In this document: one piece after another, positions 33,203-44,832 of the stretch
Numbering within the stretch: the first letter of the stretch is position 1
Layout of the letters: every line of letters begins with the position of its first letter
NCBI GenBank assembly: GCA_022497155.1
Contig: MU385712.1
Span: forward strand, 1,363,765 to 1,427,764
Source of the DNA: Whalleya microplaca
Taxonomy: Eukaryota > Ascomycota > Sordariomycetes > Xylariales > Xylariaceae
Direction of reading: 5' to 3'
Length of the DNA: 64,000 nt
The notes under the pieces: generated by a model
Told to the model about the DNA's origin: nothing
Databases searched by the model: none
The model's input: only the letters and a program-made list of their open reading frames with translations
Made by a program: the position numbers and the translations under genes

Positions 33203-34736
33203 CTACATCGTCATGGGCATGTCCATTCCTGGGAGCTCAGCAATCCCTGGTGAACGAAGATTGTCAGTATGTATCAATACTAGGGTTCGATAATCGGTCA
33301 AACTTACAGCCGTCCTCGTCCTCATCCACAACCTTGTTAACGGAGCACTGCCTCGCGCTGTCGATGGCCTGGGTCTGGAGGGTCGAGCACTTGGCGCCCA
33401 TGCAGCCGGAGGTGTCCATGGCCTTCTGGAGGGCGTCGCCCTTCCAGCCGAAGACGTAGTCACCGTGCTGTCCGAGACCGGTGTTGTCGCCCGTGCTGAG
33501 GTAGAAAGGCTGGGAGCCGTCCTCGGGCCACTCGGACTTGTCGTTGAACCCGGTGGTGTCCCAGACGACCTCGTACATCAGCTGTGGTATCCTGATGGGG
33601 TGGGTCGAGGGGCAGGCGCCTCCCAAGCTGAGGAAGTTGGCGGGGCCCGTCACGGGGTAGGCCACGTGGTCCTGGTGGTTCGGGGTGTCGAGGTTCGTGC
33701 CATCCCAGCAACTGCGCGTAGATCTCCCGTCAATATTTCCGTAGATCAAGAGAATAAACTACCAATTGTGGGAAACTTACGTCGGGAAGAGAATGTTGGA
33801 TCGGATACCACCTGGGCATACTTTGTTGGGCAGAGCCTCGGAGTCGACACTATGTTTATCGTCAGTGACAATTAACTACCAGATGGTGGGAAGGGGTACA
33901 CACCTGTCGTCCATGCAGGGGGCGCCAACATCGCCTCCGTAGTTCGGGCCCGTGTAGCAGCGGAAGCAGTTTTGCCTCTTCAGTGTAGTGTCTGGCCTTG
34001 AGCGCATCGTTGGGTCTCCAACAAGCATGCGGAAGCCCTAAGATTTGCGGTTAGTCCCGGCGTCTTCTGTTCCAATCACTGTAGAAGGGTACGAACGGGC
34101 TTGAAAGCGGTAATCTGGCCTGGTTGAGCCGAGACGTAGTAGACAAGGATACCGCCTTGAGTTTGGGTACTGAACTGGTCGCTGAATTGTAGCCTAGAGA
34201 AAGGTGAGCGACTGGTGCGTAGGAGGCCAGGGTATTGATAAATCTTGATGAGAAAATCTTTGCTTCGGTTCACAGAAAGAACTATGTTTGAAACATAATA
34301 CAAAACGATTTTCTAGAAAACCTTGATGACTCAAGAAAGGGGAAATCGAATAAGAGACAATGAAGAAAAGGGGTGGGTAAGTTGAGACGTACGCATGGCC
34401 AAGCTGAGGAACACGCTTGTACGTGCCGTTACGGGCCTTGAAGTAGAGGTTGGCGGTCCAGTAGTTGGAGAAATCCTCAGAGAACTGGCACGTGGTGCAG
34501 GAAGCAGCTTCGGCAACATCGCCCGTCGTCATCGAAGCATTGAAGGTGTTTCCTCCGACGATCTGGTGGACGTGCGGGGAGGGGATGACACCGGGGTTGA
34601 CGAGGGGGTCGAGCCGGTCAATGACGACGTTGGGGCATCCGAATCGCAGCATAGTCACGCCGCCGCCGAAGCCGCCCCCGAACTGGGGCGCCGCTTCGAC
34701 GAGGGTCGTGAGGCCGAGCAGAGTAGTCCAAAACAT
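33203..34736 (-). CDS. Secreted DUF1996 protein, six exons
   Basis: Exons in order are 34393-34736, 34097-34193, 33904-34037, 33781-33849, 33308-33711 and 33203-33246, giving 363 aa. All phases close. A signal peptide (MFWTTLLGLTTLVEA-AP) is followed by a Gly-rich linker and the DUF1996 domain: LRFGCPNVVIDRLDPLVNPG, SPHVHQIVGGNTFNAS, CTTCQFSEDFSNYWTANLYF, a GILVYYV strand, GFRMLVGDPTMR, CWDGTNLDTPNHQDHVAYP and a Cys-rich end. The protein is exported, probably to the wall or medium. The domain is widespread in fungi and its activity is unknown. It lacks the C-terminal WSC repeats that many relatives carry. Intron 2 uses a GTTCGT donor. Coding GC3 is high, unlike the decayed genes to the left. 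Confidence 0.9.
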
Positions 34737-36252
34737 TCTGGGTGGAAGTCGATCTGGTAGAATGTGTGGTTCGAATGATAGGCACAGGGACTTACTCGAA
34801 GAGGCTCGAAGAGGCTGGCGGCTTGCACATGTTTTATAACCGGATCGAGAGACACAGCAGGAAACCCAGCCGTCTCCTGCCTGACTGCCGAGCCGTGGGT
34901 AACACGCTGTTGATACCGCGGTGGACACTATGTGGCTTACTGAATTCCAAATTCGAGGCCGGCATATCAGAGCGCCATGGCAATAAAGTAATGTAATTAA
35001 AAGCTCTTCTCGGGCGGATCAGTGGCTAATTCCTGATAGGGTGGAATGCGGCCGGGTATATATGAAGATGTGTCACACGGGTATAGGGAGGCCTGCCTGG
35101 TGGAATTGGCCTCGTCACGTGTACTGAGCTCGAAGGCCTACATACTGATGTAGAATCAACCAGGTTGGCAGTCCCCAAAGGGTTGTGTGGAGGCTACTAT
35201 TTTTGGACACTATATCGTCTAGTCTTAAAGACTCTGTACCAGGCACATATAATCTATGCGAGATGCTCACTTTAGTTACGATCTTCCTTCATGGAGATAG
35301 GCGAATTGTATGCCCTCGGCAGTCTTCTGATAAAGCCATTTGCTAATGCTTACAATTGTGTTCTTTCAATATGGCCTCTTTAATTGAAGACACGTAACCG
35401 ATATAGTCTAGCAATTCTTTCACCAGTAGAGTACATAGAGGAGTTCATGGACGGCAGTTGCGTGTTAGAGCATACTATGCTGTCTAATAAGAGGCGGCGT
35501 TGTCTATAAAGTAGGTACTTAAGTATCACATATATGGGCATCATAAGTCATGGTCACTTTCTGCTCAACGGCTTTAGAGTTTAGAGTCTTACTGTCACGA
35601 GATGAACCTATGAGGTAGCAAAACAGCGCAGTTGTTGCACGGAGAACTAACTAAAAGGCTGTTCTCCGAACAGCCTGTTATATACATGATCCTAACAAAG
35701 GATCCTAGAATCCTGACACTTACTTTGTCGCAAAAGCAACATCGTAATTGCTACACAGCATTTACGCCTGATACGCGACATAATCTATTTCACGTACAAT
35801 TTTGAGGTATAGGATTTCACGCTACCACAGACGTTCTATAATACAAGATCCAGCTTTAAATTGTTAATGTCATTAGCTTCCATAGTCTGGTAACGAGGCT
35901 AACCAGTATGCTGGACTCCTGACATAACATAACATTGGTAATTAGCAACTTAAAGGGGGATATTTAAACTAAGTGAGCAAATCAAAAACTAATTTCTAGT
36001 ACTCGTGGCATTCTAGGCGCCGAAAATGAGCCACTTTCACGTGAAGATTTAGCGACTCTGGTCTTTCCATGTGATTCAACTAGAGTAGGTAATGTACAGA
36101 CATTTGGCAGCATGGTTTTATAGGCTATGCTCAGAGGCCACAGAAAGCTTTTAAGATGTTTCCATTTCGGGTCCGTGGGGAATACACTTCTATTTGATTT
36201 ATGTACAGTTGTAATCTTTGTACGTGGTATTCCGGAAGCCTCTACTGATCCC
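34737..36252. other. 1.5-kb intergenic region
   Basis: No gene is supported. A perfect hairpin, AGGCTGTTC-TCC-GAACAGCCT, lies at about 35656-35676. Nothing else stands out. Confidence 0.6.
35656..35676. repeat. 9-bp inverted repeat with 3-base loop
   Basis: AGGCTGTTC and GAACAGCCT are separated by TCC. It has no poly-T tail and is far from gene ends, so a terminator role is not supported. Confidence 0.5.
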
Positions 36253-37087
36253 TTAAAGGACCCAGATGCCGTAATTGGTGGTGGTGAAGACGGCGTTGCT
36301 CCCGGAGAAAGGCTCCGTGCCCGCCTGCAGCGAGGTGATCCAGTAGTTGGACGGCACGCCCTGGTTCTTAGTCAGGTAGGTGAAGAACTGGTTCAGGTCG
36401 GCGTTGAAGTTGTTGATGTTGCTCTTCGCCACAAACGAGAAGACGGTGGTGTCGCCGTTGGGGCCCGTGTAGAGGTTCCACGAGCTTCCGGCGATAGTGG
36501 GCGTAGCGATGGTCTGGCCGGTCTTCGAGATGGGGCCCGCGCCGCCGTCGGCTGCGAGCCAGATCATGATCTCGTACTTGTTGGTGCCACCCTGGGTCGG
36601 GGCCAGCCACAGGTCATACGAGACGTCGGACACCCTGTTGGTACCGGAGTAGCTACAAAAGTGGGTTAGGTTAGTTTACCCATGTAGATAATCGACTTCC
36701 TAGTCTTAAGACCGGGGTGTCTTGTTTGTTCACTTACGTCCACGACCATTTCGACCAGATCGACTTCACAGCGGACAGCTGCTTGTTGACCTTCTCCAAC
36801 GCGACGTTCGAGTACGACTTGACCTCGCCTGGGCCACCTGTCCAAGACCAAGTGGTAGACCAAGCGACGGTGTTTCCGTTCAGTGCCTTGAAGTAGGTGC
36901 ACTGGTTGCCTGATGTAGCCTTGCCTGAGCCCCAGTTGTTGTGGTAGACAGTGTAGCCACCAGTTGCCAGAGAGCCGAATGCACCACACGAGATGGTGGT
37001 GTCACGCTTATTGACCGTCGGAGTCGGCGCGGCGAAAGCGCTGGTGGCGGCAAGCACCATGGACAAGAGCGAAGAAGTGACCTTCAT
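36253..37087 (-). CDS. Secreted GH12 endoglucanase / xyloglucanase, two exons
   Basis: Exons are 36738-37087 and 36253-36652, giving 249 aa, the usual GH12 length. A signal peptide (MKVTSSLLSMVLAATSAFA-AP) and a likely KR processing site at 28-29 precede the single GH12 domain: YTVYHNNWGSGKATSGNQC, WSWTGGPGEVKSY, YDLWLAPT. The two catalytic glutamates are visible: nucleophile E144 in KYEIMIWLA and acid/base E230 in AGTEPFSG. GH12 enzymes cut beta-1,4-glucan or xyloglucan of plant walls outside the cell. Subfamily substrate cannot be decided here. There is no carbohydrate-binding module. Confidence 0.93.
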
Positions 37088-38139
37088 TATGAAATACTGT
37101 AGATGATGTTGAAACGACTGGTGGTGTGTATAATAGCTAACGAATGACAGTGAAGGGCATGAGAATGCTGAAGAACCAAGCATGCCGGCAGAGGCGCATG
37201 AGAGCTCATCTTATACACATCTCTCTTCTGTGCTATGTAGTTGCGGATGATGCTCTCACCAGGCCAATTGCGTAGGGTGCTCCGAGCCCGTGCTACCATT
37301 TTCCACGAATTGCGCAGGCCGTGGGTCCCGTTCATCATGAGATGCTCGTGTTAGGTGACCATCGTGTTTCGGCTATAAGGCCGTGAGTCGAGGCGCTCAA
37401 TGGACCATTCCATCGGGGTCGCGATCCAGTTTGAGGGGAACTTCGACATGGATATAGTAGTTAACTAGTTAGGTAGTAGTGAACCCTAAATTTGGTATAC
37501 TGCGTACATATTCCACGAGTAAATTTTAAGCATCGTGTCAAGGAGACCAGAATATTAAAAGGGGTTAAGTTTCTTGATCTACTTGAAACGCTCCAATGAA
37601 AAGGGCTGGTTCGTTATGCCTTACCAAGTGATGTAAGAACTATTGAACTAATTATTCTTCACCTTCCCCGGATTTGGCAAATGAAGGAGGGTTGGACGAC
37701 ATACAACATTCGACCAATCGCGTCGATTGCCGTATTGAGTAATTACGCATCTTCAATACCCGCTTCGTATGAGGACTCTTATGATTTTGACTTTTGACGG
37801 AAATACAGAGAATAGAGCAGAGCGTATGAAAGAGAGTCGCTAATAAGTGTCGTACATTTTATCGACTATGAAAGTTGAAGTTGTCAAGGTCAAGGTTAAT
37901 AAGATTAGAGTGGTTCCAGTAATGGCTGACTGTTTCGGGATATCAGCTGAGTTGACCAGCTGCACCAGCTGCATCAGCTGCCAGCTCGGCACTTAGATAA
38001 GACAATGATAAGATAATGATGAGATACTGATAAGATAACGAAATTTAGTTGTAGATCTCCCAAATTTTGGTCAATGGCTTTTATGATATTCCCGCTTCTT
38101 CATTCTGAGCATATGTACGGAGTACGGGCGCATTGAATT
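37088..38139. other. Divergent intergenic region
   Basis: The 1-kb spacer lies between the GH12 gene (-) and the helicase gene (+). A short direct repeat occurs near 37955-37983 (CAGCTGCA units) and a GATAAGATAATGATGAGATA stretch near 38003-38035. The GATA-rich stretch could bind GATA factors, but this is only suggestive. Confidence 0.5.
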
Positions 38140-40187
38140 ATGACGACAGAAGCGAAGACGACGAAGAAAGACCCCCGGGCTTGGGATGCTTTAACACCCC
38201 CTCTGGCAGAATGGATACTTGACGCCGTCTCGAGTATGGGCTTTGCCCGCGCCACGCCCGTCCAGGCGAGCACCTGGCCGCTTTTCGGAGGAGGGAATAA
38301 AGACGTCGTCGTCGAGGTATGGGACGCATTGCGTTGTCTTATAATGGAACTGATGACTTACGTATTGCTACGGCATAGGCAGTAACAGGAAGCGGGAAAA
38401 CACTGTCGTTCCTCATCCCTCTCGTCCATCGGATCCTCCGCCAGGACGAACCGACGAAACGACATCATGTAGCCGCAATCGTCATTGCGCCAACGAAAGA
38501 ATTGGCGACGCAAATACACGGCGCATTGAGCTCACTCGTCGCCTTCCATCCTCCGTCTTCCGAACTCCTTCCCTGCCTGTCTGGTGAGGGGAAGCGACCA
38601 GCCACGAGCGCGCCCGTTATCGTTCCTCAGCTCCTCTCGGGAGGCAGCACCGTCACGACGGCGCAGGACCTCAGTTTCTTTCTACGCGCATCGCCTAACG
38701 TACTAGTCTCGACACCCGGGCGACTCGTCGAGCTGCTCTCTTCCCCGCACGTACACTGTCCGCAATCCTCCTTCGAAGTCCTGGTCCTGGATGAGGCCGA
38801 CAGGCTGCTCGACTTGGGGTTTAAGGCCGACCTGCAGAAGATCCTCTCGCGGCTGCCCAAGCAGCGGCGGACGGGGCTCTTCAGCGCTAGTGTCAGCGAG
38901 GCCGTCTCGGAGATCATCCGGGTCGGCTTGAGGAACCCTGTCAAGATAGCCGTGAAAGTCAAAAGTCTGAAAACGGGGGGCGTCATTGAGGAGAAGAGAA
39001 CACCCGCAAGCTTGCAGATGAGCTACCTGATCACCCCGGCCAGCCACAAGCTACCGAGCCTAGTACAGCTACTAGAAAAACTCGACCCGCGCCCGCAGAA
39101 GAGCATCGTCTTCCTGTCCACCTGCGCCGCGGTCGACTACTTCGCGCACATCCTGCCCGTGCTGCTGCCCGAGGGCTTCGACCTGGTGCCGCTGCACGGG
39201 AAATTCGACGGCAAAGTGCGCGAGAAGAACTTCACCAAGTTCCTCAACTCCGCGCAGCCCACCGTCCTCCTCACCACCGACGTCGCGGCCCGCGGGCTCG
39301 ACTTCCCGCAGGTCGACCTCGTGGTGCAGATCGACCCGCCGTCGGACCCGAAATCGTTCCTGCACCGCTGCGGACGCGCCGGGCGCGCGGGCCGCCGCGG
39401 CCTCAGCGTCGTCCTCCTGCAGCCCGCCGAGGCGGACTACGTGCCGTTCCTCGCCGTGCGCAAGACGCCGATCACACCTCTCGCCTCCCCCGCCGTCGCC
39501 ACGAGCCCCGCGGACGCCGACGCCGCGGCGCAGGCCATCCGCGCGACGGTGCGCCGCGACCGCGCGCTGCACGACAAGGCGCAGAAGGCGTTCGTGAGCT
39601 GGGTGCGCAGCTACGGCAAGCACAGCGCCAGCTCGATCTTCCGCGTCGCCGACCAGGACTGGACGGACCTGGGGCACGCGTGGGGCCTGCTCAAGCTGCC
39701 CAAGATGCCGGAGCTGCGGCACTTCCGCGGCGACAAGATGCTCGGCGTGCAGGTGGACTGGGACGCGTACGCCTACATGCAAAAAGAGCGCGAGAAGCAG
39801 CGCCTGGTCGCCCTGCGCGAGTACAAGGAGGGCCTCGAGAACCCGGAGATGAAGAACAGGGGGGATGGGGATGATGCGGAGGAGCGCAGGGCCAAGCGCA
39901 AGAGGAACGCCGAGGCCTGGAGCGCCAAGCACGAGAAGGAGGAGGTGCGCGGCGTGCGCCGCGATAAGCGGAAGAGGCGGCGCGAGGCCGAGCGCAAGAC
40001 CGGGCTCACGGAGGAGGAGCGCGCTAAGGAGATGGATCTCGAGCGCTTGCTGGGCGAGGTCAGGAGGCGGAATATGGAGAAGTATGCTAAGGAGCAGGCT
40101 GCGGCCCCTACTGCTGCTGTTGGTAGCAGTGCTGGTGGTGGTGGTGGTGGTGGTGATAACGATGATGAGTTTGAGGGCTTTGACTAG
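38140..40187 (+). CDS. spb4: ATP-dependent rRNA helicase Spb4 (DEAD-box), two exons
   Basis: Exons are 38140-38316 and 38379-40187, giving 661 aa. The motifs are in order: Q motif region FARATPVQ, Walker A AVTGSGKT (split from VVVE by the intron), [17 protein letters not shown] in [14 protein letters not shown] in [10 protein letters not shown] (the Spb4 variant of SAT), [35 protein letters not shown] and [13 protein letters not shown]. The C-terminus has the Spb4-type [18 protein letters not shown] block and a long basic coiled coil (about 500-630), with a Gly/Asp tail. Spb4 acts in the nucleolus on 60S pre-ribosomal particles, remodelling 25S rRNA. It is a housekeeping single-copy gene. Confidence 0.95.
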
Positions 40188-40815
40188 ATCGAGTTGATTG
40201 ATACCCGCTCGAATACTAAATGCAGCTTCTACAGAAAAGAATTCATAAATAATGTCCACATATCACTCACTGAAAACGAACAGCAGAAAATAGATTTGAA
40301 GACATCGTGAAATTACGGGAACTACCTAGCAAAAAAGCCAGAAATACAACGCATAAACCGAGAGAAAATACACAGTAGAAGGGGCAGAAACCAGGTACCT
40401 AGTCGCCTCGAAAAGAGAAAACGAACGAGTTTGGTATCCATGACTTGGGTATCAATAAACCGCCTTCCCACCCACCGAACCAGCCGTTCCGTATTTATTT
40501 CCTAGCATGGTGCAAATTCCAGACGTTACATCTCTCTCTCGCATCTTCCTGGGGGTATTTTTTTTCGTTTCCTGTGCTCGTGCTCGCCTCTCATCCATCC
40601 AGCCCCAATTGTCCGTATATTCTGGTGCTGCACAGAATCTCCGGGGCGTAATCATCGACCATCCATCATGACTAGTCAAATAATTCATGCTTCGGAAATT
40701 ATCGTAAGTCAAAGGCGTAGAAATACACACAAGTCGTCGAGCGTCGTAGTATTAGAGAGAGATATGGTCCGATTTTTATTGCGAACATGCCTGCGAACGT
40801 GCTTTGCTTGCTAGC
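40188..40815. other. Convergent 3' intergenic region
   Basis: It lies between the ends of the spb4 and stomatin genes and likely contains both 3' UTRs. A T8 run occurs near 40557. I see no gene. Confidence 0.6.
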
Positions 40816-42029
40816 TTAGATGTTCTCGATGATGCGGGCGTTCATCGCCTGTCCGAAACCGCTGTTCTGGGCGCCGAACTCGCTCGACTCGCCGCCCTCC
40901 GCATTGTCGATCCGGCTCGCGTCGGCGTGGGCCATGGAGGCGTTGAAGGCGGGCGAGCCGGGCATGGTCTGGTTGGTGGCGGGCAGGAAGATGACCTTGG
41001 AGTTGGCGGACTTGGCCATGGCCTGCATGGCCTCGAGGTAGCGGATCTGCATGGCGGGGGCGGACGAGAGGATGTCGGCGGCCTGGCGCATCAGCTTGGC
41101 GCTCTCGACCTCGGCCTTGGCCGCGATGATCTTGCTCTCGCCTATCCGCTTGCTCTGCGCCGCCATCGACAGCGAGCCCTGCAGCTCCTGGCTGAACACG
41201 ATGTCCTTGATCAGCATCGACTCCACCTGCACGCCCCAGCCGCCGGCGACGTCCTCGATGATCTCGCCGATGCTCTGCGCGATCTCCTCCCGGCGCTCGA
41301 TGACGTCCTGCAGGACGCGCGCACCAACGACGTGGCGCAGGGTAGTCTGGGTACGCTCGATCAGGGCCTGGCGCACGTTGGCGATGCCGAAGGCGGCCTT
41401 GTGAGGCGAGGTGATGTGGTAGTAGATGACCGAGGTCAAGTCAACAGTGACATTGTCCTTGGTCATACAAACCTGTCTAGGGACCTCTGTAGTTCGTGCG
41501 GTGTTAGCAGCGTGCATACCATAGGGCTATTAGCAAGTGGGGCGTGATGTAAGTACGACATACCAACAATCTGGATCTTGACGTCAACCTGGATAAGTCT
41601 CTCGCTCAGAGGATTGATCTTGACAAGACCGGGGTCAACCGCCTTGTAGAACTTTCCGAACTTGGTGACCAAGCCGACGTTGCCCTGGTGTACCTGCTTG
41701 TATGGATTCGGGCAGCAGATCAAACAGGGGATCGCTCCCAGAGTACCGGTGCAGGCGCCAAGAGCGTTGACTATTTACAGAGTCTGTCAGTATGCTCTCA
41801 GATGGGATAGATATAATTAGTAGGTTGTCAACATACTCATACTACCATACCAGCCCTTGGCATCAGCATCAGTTCCAACGATAGAGGCATAGCTCTGCTG
41901 CAAATCCTCTTGTCGCGGAGGCTCAACGGTCATGTTCGCCTGGGGACGGAAGCCAACGGGGCCACCTCCATTCGTCTGGTCGACGGCCTTGTTCTTTCCG
42001 GTAGACATGGTGCTGCTTTCAGTATCCAT
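40816..42029 (-). CDS. Stomatin-like SPFH/band-7 membrane protein, three exons
   Basis: Exons are 41837-42029, 41564-41770 and 40816-41486, giving 356 aa from the ATG at 42029. In-frame ATGs at 42053 and 42008 are alternatives. A fungal conserved N-terminus (NMTVEPPRQEDLQQSYASIV) precedes a membrane hairpin (LGACTGTLGAIPCLICC). The SPFH domain follows: YKQVHQGNVGLVTKFGKFY, KINPLSERLIQVDVKIQIV, VCMTKDNVTVDLTSVIYYH, ALIERTQTTLRHVVGARVLQ. Then comes a helical C-terminus (GESKIIAAKAEVESAKLMRQ). Stomatins oligomerise on the inner face of membranes and organise lipid and channel microdomains. Coding GC3 is very high, suggesting strong expression. Confidence 0.93.
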
Positions 42030-44832
42030 GGAGCGGGCGCATTCGTATCGCAAAGAGTATTGCGAAGCTGTTGATTCGGAGTAATAATCCGATCAGAATA
42101 TGATGAGGTGAAAATCACAAGCCGGTGCTGAGATTTATTTATTCGCAAGGGAATAAATAAAACCGAGGTCGGATGAAGGGGTGAGTAGGTGACGATATGG
42201 TCGAGACTTAAGCCCAAGATGGGAAAGAAGTGTATGTATAAGAGTTCGAGGTGGTGTGATTGCACGACGGAGGTAAACGCTGAATGGAGCTGGGTGCCAC
42301 TAGGGTGACTGGGGGGGGTGACTGGGTCTGCGGGGAGCTGGCCTTAGCGTTGCAGAGAGCTGCAGGTCGATGCTACCTCATCAGACAGCTCAACTCTGTA
42401 CTAATCACTGTAATCAGCTGTGGTGGAACGTCCGTGTGTGTACATGTAGTACAGTCGAGTCGACCTTAGTACATGCAAAGTATGTCATACATGTAAGGTT
42501 TTACATGTACCCAAGTTATGCATGTGTAGGTAATCGAGGGTTTCGACTTATTGATCTAGGTTAGAAGCTTCAGGTTCGGAGCTCTAGGTGTTTAACCCCG
42601 CGTGAACCAATAGATATGGATGTATGGGACTGTGTCTGTGTAATTGATAGGTTTATCTAATCGCTCACTCATACAACTCAACTCTGCGATTTCGAGGTTG
42701 AAGGATTCTCTTATATAAGTCATCTGTTGTTTACACTGCCCTTCTTATACATATGTCTGCTATGTGAATACCTAGGTGCACAAGCTGCCTAGTGGGTCAT
42801 TCACGATCTGTCAGCTCAGTTGAGGCAATGCTGACCTTGGACTGCTTGGCACTAGTAATAAACTAACCATCCTGCAATCGCGTTGCGACGGATGGAATGT
42901 TGTTGTCATGGAATGACGATCCATAAGACGGAGAGCAGCCAATTGTGCCGTTTTGCCTCTCGTGGAGGGTTGGGACTTACTCTGATAGGCTCACGCGGTC
43001 GGGAACAATCGAAATCAAATCTCCAGATCCCTTGGACAACTATGAGCTATGTGTGCCTAGAGTGCACACTTGATAGATCTGGAGATAAGAAAAAAAAAAA
43101 AACTAACCATGTGATCTACCTACCCATATGGAGTTTTAGGGCTACAGACCGGACCATTCTTAACGGTCTTTGTTACTACAGACAGCAAAAAGCTTCGAAG
43201 AGGACTACTTGCTGTGGTTATTTCGCCTCCTCATATCACCCACTAAAGAGAAAGGCGTTCTGGATGCTTCTTTGATCTTTGATAGGATGCTACGCCTTGG
43301 TTATGCGGGATACTACCCCGGAAACTGACCGACACTTTTTGTCAAATCTGCAGGCAAATGAGAAACGTGACTACTGCGCACAGCACTGCCTCAATCTAGT
43401 CTGGAGATCTTGTGGTATTTGACGCCCGACCACTATGTAATGGACTGCCATATCTGGCAATTACTTAAGTCTCCGAGTGAACAGCAACATTAGTCGCAGG
43501 TCTCAATGGCTGGGTGTGCAGTTCAATTGAAATAATCTGCTCATTTCCTGTTTGATGGATGATGAGAGAGACTATTGCGGCTAGGGGCTAGGCAAACATA
43601 ATCTGCCTAAGTGCACTTAGTTGTGGCCATGCCTCACGAAGTTTTCCAGAATCCTTCCTACTTGGGCTGATATGATATGATGTCAGTTTAATCGGCACCC
43701 ATAGTGTTCATCGTGTGTTGTACAAAGCATACACCGTTACTGTTATGACTATGACTTATACTGTATACTCATCAAATTAGGTGTTTTCCAAATCGTGTGA
43801 AAGTTCGAAGACGATGCACTCCACCAATACTTATGGTTATAAACGAAAACAGGAATCTTTCTCTAATAGGTAATTTAGTAGATCATTTCGTGTCTACAGT
43901 CTATCCACTTCACGCCTCACCAGCCTCATAAGTGGAGAGATATCCAACTCAACTCAGCCTTGGATTATGGTCTCCACAGCCAGTTGTTCAGAAGCCCTAC
44001 TTGTAGAGACTTAGACAAGGTTGACGGCTGAGTACTTTCGACTCGATGTACCGAATTAAATTGGATAAAAATATGCATGTGACTTGTGACCATTGAGATG
44101 ATTTTGCCCAGAGACGATTGTAAAATCATCATATGCCCTTACGGAAAATATGTTAGCTCCCGCATTATGTTAAGCAAGTATTAGCTAATCATTACAGTTA
44201 CAGTATATGCAATAATCATTTAGGTGCTGCCGTAATTACTCAAGTTAAGTAAGTAAAATTGTGTAAAGGCTTAATATCTAAAGGATTCCTAACAGCTTAA
44301 AAAATCCCTTTTAAGGCACTATAACTAATACCCCTATTATCGTGACACTGATCAATAGGGGTTCTTTTGATTTGAAAACCCGCGTCCCAACCAATTAGCA
44401 GGTTTGTTGCCTCGAGTATTTACAGCTGATAGGGGCAATTGTCGGCAAAATATTGGTTTATTTTTTGGGTTCTCCTTACGTCGCTCATTGTCCTATATTC
44501 TATTAGAATCAGTCAGTCACAGGTCAATTCTAGAACCACGTTTGTGTCCCTCATTCTGAACACAGTCAGTAAATCGCCAGAGTTCTTCGATTCTCTATAA
44601 ACTTCTTTATGGAGCATCGACTTTCTCTATAAGTCTAAGTTGTCAAATTTTCGATTCTTACAATGGCATTATGCTGGATGGTGTTAGAAGCTATGGCAAT
44701 ATTCAAGGCAAAAAGAATTTCAGGCGCTGGGGTGTTGATTGTATCTATATATCACGTTTACACAACGGCTGTCATGTTTTACTTCAAGCTTACTTCGGTC
44801 GAGCATACAGTCTTAGTGCCACATCTTTCACA
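42030..44832. other. 2.8-kb intergenic region
   Basis: The left end is the promoter of the stomatin gene. Beyond it I find no protein-like frame. A poly-A run lies at about 43090-43101. The third TAAGGCACTATAACTAAT copy is at 44314. Two overlapping upstream ATGs (44663, 44671) open short frames before the DUF7587 start and may act as upstream ORFs or an extended N-terminus. Confidence 0.5.
44314..44347 (+). repeat. Short dispersed repeat TAAGGCACTATAACTAAT, copy 3
   Basis: About 34 bases match 21235-21268 with three differences. It lies 500 bases upstream of the DUF7587 gene. Confidence 0.75.

Noticed and set aside
36127..36669. 180-codon plus-strand frame over the GH12 gene
   Set aside because: Antisense to the exon carrying the GH12 catalytic residues.
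38003..38035. GATAAGATAATGATGAGATA cluster as a nitrogen-regulatory site for the GH12 gene
   Set aside because: It lies 900 bases from the GH12 start and close to the helicase gene; GATA tetramers are common, so the link is not supported.
39072..40259. 395-codon open frame on the minus strand
   Set aside because: It is the antisense shadow of the GC-rich spb4 coding region; the plus frame has all DEAD-box motifs.
40804..41547. 247-codon plus-strand frame across the stomatin gene
   Set aside because: Antisense of a clear SPFH domain; His/Gly/Leu-rich shadow composition.
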